Shown here one piece after another: positions 61,650 through 64,000 of a stretch of DNA of 64,000 nt. Made by a program: the position numbers and the translations under genes. This DNA is from Chlorokybus atmophyticus (lineage: Eukaryota; Streptophyta; Chlorokybophyceae; Chlorokybales; Chlorokybaceae): positions 1,890,527 through 1,954,526 of the forward strand of contig RHPI01002533.1 of assembly GCA_009103225.1 (NCBI GenBank), in the 5' to 3' direction. How positions within the stretch are numbered: position 1 is the first letter of the stretch; every line of letters begins with the position of its first letter. The notes under the pieces were generated by a model. The model was given only the letters and a program-made list of their open reading frames with translations, did no database searches and had not been told where the DNA came from.

Positions 61650-61970
61650 GGTCTTAGGTCTTACAGACCGCCCCAGCTTCTCACCAACACATTCACAGAA
61701 AAACAAAACCACAAGGCAGGACACTGAGGTCTTACAGACCGCCCCAGCGACTCACCAGCACACATGCACAGAAACACAAAAACAAGGCAGGTCACTGAGG
61801 TCTTACAGACCGCCCCAGTGAATCACCAACAGAATCACAGAAACAAAACCACAAGGCAGGTCACTGAGGGCTTACATGCCGCCCCAGTGAATCACCAACA
61901 CATGCAAATACCGGAAACCATAAGGCAGGACACTGAGGGCTTACATGCCGCCCCAGTGAATGACCAGCCC
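61650..61970 (+). repeat. 69-71-bp tandem array, 5 units
   Basis: Units are anchored by GGTCTTACAGACC or GGGCTTACATGCC at 61657, 61728, 61799, 61868 and 61937. Complete units read CACTGAGG(T/G)CTTACA..CCGCCCCAGTGA, ATCACCAACA and an A/C-rich spacer ending AAGGCAGG. Outer arms CACTGAGG/CCCCAGTG and inner GGTCT/AGACC pair into a hairpin. Confidence 0.95.
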
Positions 61971-62221
61971 ACATACACACACGCACGCGCACAAACAAAA
62001 CATGCATGCAGGCAGGCTTGCACGTATCTGCCTAAGTAGCTCTGCATCAACCAAGGATGGCTGCCGCCGTCGCCGCCAACCTCAAGCACCTCGCCGCCGA
62101 CCACGCCGCCCACAACCTTTATAACTAAAGACGCTGCCGCGGCCGACCAAGACAACCTCGCCGCCGACCACAACAACCTCCCCGCCACCAACCTTGCAAA
62201 CTACAACAACTTACAAAAACA

Positions 62222-62239
62222 TTAGGGTTAGGGTTAGGG
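62222..62239 (+). repeat. Three TTAGGG units
   Basis: An interstitial telomere-like run, flanked by ACATTAGGG on the left and GATGCCGG on the right. Confidence 0.9.
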
Positions 62240-62616
62240 ATGCCGGCTATGGCGTTAAAGGTGATAGCCCATCACCGATGGACCATCACTGATTTGCTTA
62301 GGGTTTTGGTGTAGCGATCGAGCAGACAACTTGCAACTGGCAAGGCTGGGCGGCAAGGGCGGCGTTGTTGGCGAGGTCGGCGGCGGCGTTGGCTTCATTG
62401 CTGAAGTGCAAGTGTTGTGTTTTCGCTTGGTTGTTGTAGTTACTTCATTGGGTCCGAGAACCCTGGCGAGGTGGTTTCTTGCAGCTTCGGGTGGGCTTGC
62501 TGGAGGGTTGTGGCACTGCTTCCAACAAGGTGCAGCACATGCCGTGCTTGTCTTTGTTTGCATGCATGCCCGTTTGATCATTTCGCTAACTGGCAAAAGT
62601 GCATGTTGTCTATGTT
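62240..62616. other. Spacer, no gene seen
   Basis: Both strands have a moderately long frame here (GGC-rich sequence at 62345-62400), without homology or splice support. Confidence 0.4.
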
Positions 62617-63077
62617 GTTAGCCACCACTTGATGCTAACCAGAGGGGCGGCCTCGTGCGTAAGACCACCTCTTGCTCAGTTTTCAAGCTGTTTTATTTGA
62701 GCATGCACTCTTGTTAGCCACCACTTGATGCTAACCAGAGGGGCGGCCTCGTGCGTAAGACCACCTCTTGCTCAGTTTTCAAGCTGTTTTATTTGAGCAT
62801 GCACTCTTGTTAGCCACCACTTGATGCTAACCAGAGGGGCGGCCTCGTGCGTAAGACCACCTCTTGCTCAGTTTTTAAGCTGTTTTATTTGAGCATGCAC
62901 TCTTGTTAGCCACCACTTGATGCTAACCAGAGGGGCGGCCTCGTGCGTAAGACCACCTCTTGCTCAGTTTCCAAGCTGTTTTATTTGAGCATGCACTCTT
63001 GTTAAGCACCACTTGATGATAACCAGAGGGGCGGCCTCGTGTGTAAGACCACCTCTTGCTCAGTTTTCAAGCTGTTT
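62617..63077 (+). repeat. 96-bp tandem array, 5 units
   Basis: GTTAGCCACCACTTGATG begins at 62617, 62713, 62809 and 62905 and, with changes, at 63001: an exact 96-bp period with few differences. Each unit has CCAGAGGGGCGGCCTCG, TGCGTAAGACCACCTCTTGC and TTTTATTTGAGCATGCACTC. Read on the minus strand, AGAGGTGGTCTTACG..GGCCGCCCCTCT resembles the hairpin core of the neighbouring arrays. Confidence 0.97.
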
Positions 63078-63225
63078 ATAGTTTTCATTGTGGCTGAGGC
63101 TAAAGTGTGCATGCTCAGGCTTGTCTGCGTGCTCAAATAGGCAGCCGTGTGTGTGTGTGCATGCTCATGTTGCTCAACTATGTGTGCTTGCTTTTGGCTG
63201 TGAAGCTTTCCTCAGGTCGTTCATC

Positions 63226-64000
63226 ATGTCCAAGCGAAAGCTCGTTCCCCTTGGCCAGTTTAAGCCTGCAGGTAATAAGTAATGTATGCTTGTTCAGCAT
63301 GATTATCGTTAACATGTGGTAACACTGGTCATGCACACAGACAAGAAGCACAAGGGTCCAGCGCACAAGAAGGAACCTGCTAAGAAGGAAGCTGTCCTGC
63401 AGAAACCCTGCAAGAAATCAAGTAATGTAGCGCTGTTCCAGCTGACCATACTAACGCATGCTCACTGCGGTTGTTTGCCACCATTGTTGCAATAACACTG
63501 TCTATTGCAGACCTTTTTGACACCACAAAGGCTCAGTTGCTGGAGGGGTTCAATAATTGGCGGAAACTAAGGGAGGAGGAGAAGGCTGGGAAGGCGAAGA
63601 TGTCCACAGAATACAGTTGGGATGTCGTGGTTGAAGTAATGCAGAAGAACCTGAATGAAGATCCTCGCTTGCTTGAGCTCGACAAGAACTTGCAGATCTG
63701 CCTACGGAAGTTCGTGGAGGACCAGCTCAGGCTTTGTGATCCGGAGGCAGCTGCTAGGGGTATGGACCTCGGGCATTTTGGCCTTGAAGATGTTGTTACC
63801 GATAATGACATCCATGAAGAAACGAAGACAAAGTGGGGAAAGAAATTCTCTGACTGGAGGAAAGCGAAGGCGAAGAGCAAGAACCTCATGTCATGGGGTG
63901 AGCTGGTGGTCTTTATCAAGAAAGCGCTGTGCAAACCAGACTTGGCTTCCCTCAATCGAGAATGGAGGCTCAAGCTACGGCAGTATGTGGAGGAAGAGCT
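63226..64000 (+). CDS. Unknown lysine-rich protein with internal repeats, partial at the right edge
   Basis: Three exons (63226-63271, 63341-63421, 63511 to the edge) join in phase. Start MSKRKLVPLGQFKPAG, then a very basic linker DKKHKGPAHKKEPAKKEAVLQKPCKKS typical of nuclear localisation. The third exon holds at least two diverged copies of a 60-80-residue unit: FNNWRKLREEEKA..WDVVVEVMQKNL..DPRLLELDKNLQICLRKFVEDQL and FSDWRKAKAKSKNLMSWGELVVFIKKALCKPDLASLNREWRLKLRQYVEEEL. Conserved positions are F-x2-WRK, W-x3-V, a K-x-L/P pair and LR-x-F/Y-VE. The fold looks all-helical. I do not recognise the family. Like the gene at 54822-57326 it is Lys-rich and lies in repeat-rich DNA. The 3' end is outside the window. 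Confidence 0.6.

Noticed and set aside
60300-63077. CRISPR-like array of regular repeats
   Set aside because: Repeats are tandem without unique spacers, the DNA is eukaryotic, and no cas genes are present.

Overview
The window is nuclear DNA from a eukaryote,most likely a green alga. Almost every recognisable gene is split by short GT-AG introns. The gene set includes plastid-type Viridiplantae families (a RETICULATA/DUF3411 protein and a chalcone-isomerase-fold protein, both with Ala/Ser/Gly-rich leaders that look like transit peptides) and a B12D/MLRQ-like mitochondrial protein, together with animal- or protist-like signalling genes. I cannot name the species. Exon coordinates were read by eye from splice consensus, phase and homology. 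In most multi-exon genes every exon phase closes exactly.

Left part (1-28 kb), gene-rich. The N-terminal half of Elongator subunit ELP1 runs off the left edge (-). A 26-exon gene (+, 3800-11843) encodes a soluble-adenylyl-cyclase (ADCY10)-like protein of about 1809 aa. It has an apparently intact response-regulator receiver domain nested inside its first cyclase domain, which is the most striking feature here. Two tandem (-) Slo-type K+ channel genes (12903-17415 and 23056-28221) flank a small B12D-like gene (-) and a RETICULATA-related gene (+).

Middle (28-47 kb), mixed. Two MITE-like elements with TA target sites (one at 2.5 kb, its relative at 28.9 kb) bracket the gene-rich block in opposite orientation. 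An AT-rich gene-free island follows, then a DEAH-box helicase that starts only at motif VI and carries frame breaks, a huge (GA)n tract with an N, an armadillo-repeat protein (-), a CHI-fold protein (+), two hypothetical genes, a LINE remnant and a huge (CT)n tract with an N.

Right part (47-64 kb), repeat-rich. It holds a gag remnant, two diverged Ty3/gypsy integrase ends fused to PHD fingers (-), and a decayed Ty1/copia element (+) interrupted by about 1 kb. It also holds a lysine-rich unknown gene (-) and a two-exon hypothetical gene (+). Between 60.2 and 63.1 kb lie tandem arrays (74, 69-71 and 96 bp units) that share a hairpin-forming core, with short TTAGGG runs. The window ends inside another lysine-rich gene with internal repeats.

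Functionally, the left part combines a cAMP-producing, potentially phosphorelay-gated cyclase with two voltage-sensor K+ channels. Their adjacency may be coincidental.
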